Positions 5,693 through 6,653 of a stretch of 6,653 nucleotides of DNA are shown in pieces (positions within the stretch are counted from its first letter, which is position 1; every line of letters begins with the position of its first letter). Source of the stretch: an uncultured Actinomyces sp. (GTDB taxonomy: Bacteria > Actinomycetota > Actinomycetes > Actinomycetales > Actinomycetaceae); NCBI GenBank assembly GCA_916719935.1, contig CAKAPY010000075.1, forward strand, positions 1-6,653, given 5' to 3'. Under the pieces are notes generated by a model that did no database searches, was not told the origin of the DNA, and saw nothing but the letters and a program-made list of their open reading frames with translations. The translations under genes were made by a program, and so were the position numbers.

Positions 5693-6124
5693 ATGCGTGG
5701 AATTTTGCAGCGCGTCACTCGCGCCTCGGTATCGGTTGATGGTGAGACAATCGGCGAATGCCCGGGACCGGGAGCTCTTGTTCTTGTCGGCGTCACTCAC
5801 GAGGACACCCTCGAGCAGGCAAAAACTCTTGCGCGGAAGATTGCAGAATTGCGGATCTTTGAGGACGAGACATCTATTCAGGATCGCGGCGAAGAAGCCA
5901 GTGTCCTCGTTGTTTCGCAATTTACGCTCTATGGAGATGTGCGTAAAGGTCGGCGTCCCTCGTGGTCAAAGGCAGCGCCGGGACCCGTCGCCGAACCTCT
6001 GGTCGACGCCGTTGTTGAGGAGCTGCGTACCCGCGGAATCCATGTCGAGACCGGGCGTTTTGGCGCAATGATGTCCGTGGAACTTGTTAATGACGGCCCC
6101 TACACCCTAGTTATTGAGGTTTAG
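5693..6124 (+). CDS. dtd: D-aminoacyl-tRNA deacylase
   Basis: Dtd hydrolyses D-amino acids, and glycine wrongly attached to tRNA(Ala), from charged tRNAs, acting as a chiral proofreader in the cytoplasm. The 143-residue length is standard. Family signatures are clear: MRGILQRVTRASVSVDG at the N-terminus, SQFTLYGD (75-82), KGRRPSW (85-91) and the C-terminal ETGRFGAMMSVELVNDGPYT (119-138). The Gly-cisPro pair that rejects L-amino acids is G135-P136. The following residue is Tyr137 where Val is usual; this is a side-chain change and not a loss of the motif. ATG 5693 is preceded by AAGGAG (5680-5685) with 7 nt spacing, the best ribosome binding site in the window, so dtd can be translated independently of ygfZ. 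Confidence 0.97.
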   Translation: MRGILQRVTRASVSVDGETIGECPGPGALVLVGVTHEDTLEQAKTLARKIAELRIFEDETSIQDRGEEASVLVVSQFTLYGDVRKGRRPSWSKAAPGPVAEPLVDAVVEELRTRGIHVETGRFGAMMSVELVNDGPYTLVIEV

Positions 6125-6139
6125 AGAATAGGCCAGATG

Positions 6140-6157
6140 CGCCTCTGGGAAGACGCG
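6140..6157 (+). terminator. Weak candidate terminator after dtd
   Basis: CGC-c-TCT (6140-6146), loop GGGA, then AGA-c-GCG (6151-6157) gives six pairs with one C-C mismatch. It is followed by the moderately T-rich GAGTTTCCTT. A competing stem CCAGA (6133-6137) with TCTGG (6144-6148) overlaps it. The rest of the 189-bp gap before clpC holds no gene. A TAGTGT at 6247-6252 is a possible -10 without a -35. I looked for ClgR-, HspR- and CtsR-like operators and saw none that fit. Confidence 0.3.
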
Positions 6158-6313
6158 GAGTTTCCTTAATGGGCGCTCGCGGAACTCACGTCAACCGATC
6201 GCATCTGCCCTTGGTGAACAAACGCGCGCACGGCCTCGCTACCCCGTAGTGTGGGACTCAGTGAAAAGCAGGTCGCGTACGTGAGACTGTGACCTGAACC
6301 AAAGGGAGAAACG

Positions 6314-6653
6314 ATGTTTGAACGCTTTACGGACCGAGCCCGACGGGTCGTCGTCCTCGCGCAAGATGAAGCGCGCAGCCTCAATCACAACTACATCGGT
6401 ACCGAGCATCTTCTGCTTGGTCTGATTACCGAGGGTGAAGGCGTGGCCGCCAAGGCCTTGGAAAGTCTTGACATCAATAAGGATGCGGTTCGCGCAGCAG
6501 TCATCGACATTATCGGTGAAGGCGAGAAGCCGGTCGAAGGACACATTCCCTTCACCCCTCGCGCCAAGCGCGTTTTTGAGCTGAGCCTGCGTGAGGCACT
6601 GCAGCTCGGCCACAACTACATTGGCACCGAACACCTTCTCCTTGGTCTGCTCA
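6314..6653 (+). CDS. clpC: ATP-dependent Clp protease ATP-binding subunit ClpC, N-terminal 113 codons
   Basis: ClpC is the Hsp100 AAA+ unfoldase that feeds substrates to the ClpP protease; the actinobacterial protein is usually about 830-850 residues, so only the N-domain is here. The sequence MFERFTDRARRVVVLAQDEAR (1-21) is nearly invariant in actinobacterial ClpC. The two Clp N-domain repeats are visible: NHNYIGTEHLLLGLI (24-38) and GHNYIGTEHLLLGLL (99-113), joined by GHIPFTPRAKRVFELSLREALQ (76-97). That double repeat and the MFERFT start distinguish ClpC from ClpB and ClpA. AAAGGGAG ends 5 nt before ATG 6314, a strong ribosome binding site. The reading frame is intact to the window edge. 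Confidence 0.97.
   Translation, partial: MFERFTDRARRVVVLAQDEARSLNHNYIGTEHLLLGLITEGEGVAAKALESLDINKDAVRAAVIDIIGEGEKPVEGHIPFTPRAKRVFELSLREALQLGHNYIGTEHLLLGLL

Noticed and set aside
5385..6071. Plus-strand open frame of 228 codons spanning the ygfZ end and dtd
   Set aside because: Overlaps two certain genes in another frame and its translation has no domain character.
6181..6300. ClgR, HspR or SigR control sites before clpC
   Set aside because: GGAAC at 6181-6185 has no GTT at 17-19 bp, and no CGCTNANNGCG-like or CTTGAGT-type repeat fits.

Overview
The window looks like ordinary chromosomal DNA from an actinobacterium of moderately high GC. The proteins carry typical actinobacterial signatures: a ClpC N-terminus, an actinobacterial YgfZ with RIAAWRPRLG and KGCYRGQE, a stand-alone FABP/nitrobindin-type protein and a DUF456 protein. 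Some genes also appear to have leaderless promoters. Actinomycetaceae (Actinomyces/Schaalia-like) is my best guess, but that is inference only.

Layout from left to right. On the minus strand, the first 107 codons of an unrecognised protein run off the left edge (1-323). It is divergent from a small DUF456 membrane protein (401-898), and the two promoters lie side by side in the 77-bp gap. Next come purA (1059-2345), encoding adenylosuccinate synthetase, and a strong hairpin terminator. A 258-bp intergenic region follows. It contains the most interesting feature of the window: on the minus strand, a 12-bp stem closes three internal hairpins and is followed directly by six Ts, with a -10-like element just upstream of the stem. 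I read this as an undescribed structured small RNA of about 95 nt. Then comes a multi-spanning membrane protein of unknown function with a charged N-terminal tail of about 100 residues (2604-3758).

The right half is a maintenance cluster. An FABP/nitrobindin-like beta-barrel protein (3836-4441) has a clear leaderless-type promoter. The YgfZ folate-binding protein gene (4442-5617) abuts it with no intervening base. The D-aminoacyl-tRNA deacylase gene dtd (5693-6124) has its own ribosome binding site and possibly its own promoter. After a 189-bp gap the start of clpC (6314 onward) runs off the right edge; both Clp N-domain repeats begin within the window.

The genes do not form one pathway. purA serves AMP synthesis, ygfZ serves iron-sulfur protein maintenance, the FABP-like protein possibly heme or reactive-nitrogen chemistry, dtd translation proofreading and clpC protein quality control. 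I see no mobile element, CRISPR array, tRNA or rRNA. The possibly new biology is the minus-strand small RNA between purA and the membrane protein gene, and the leaderless promoters with identical geometry.
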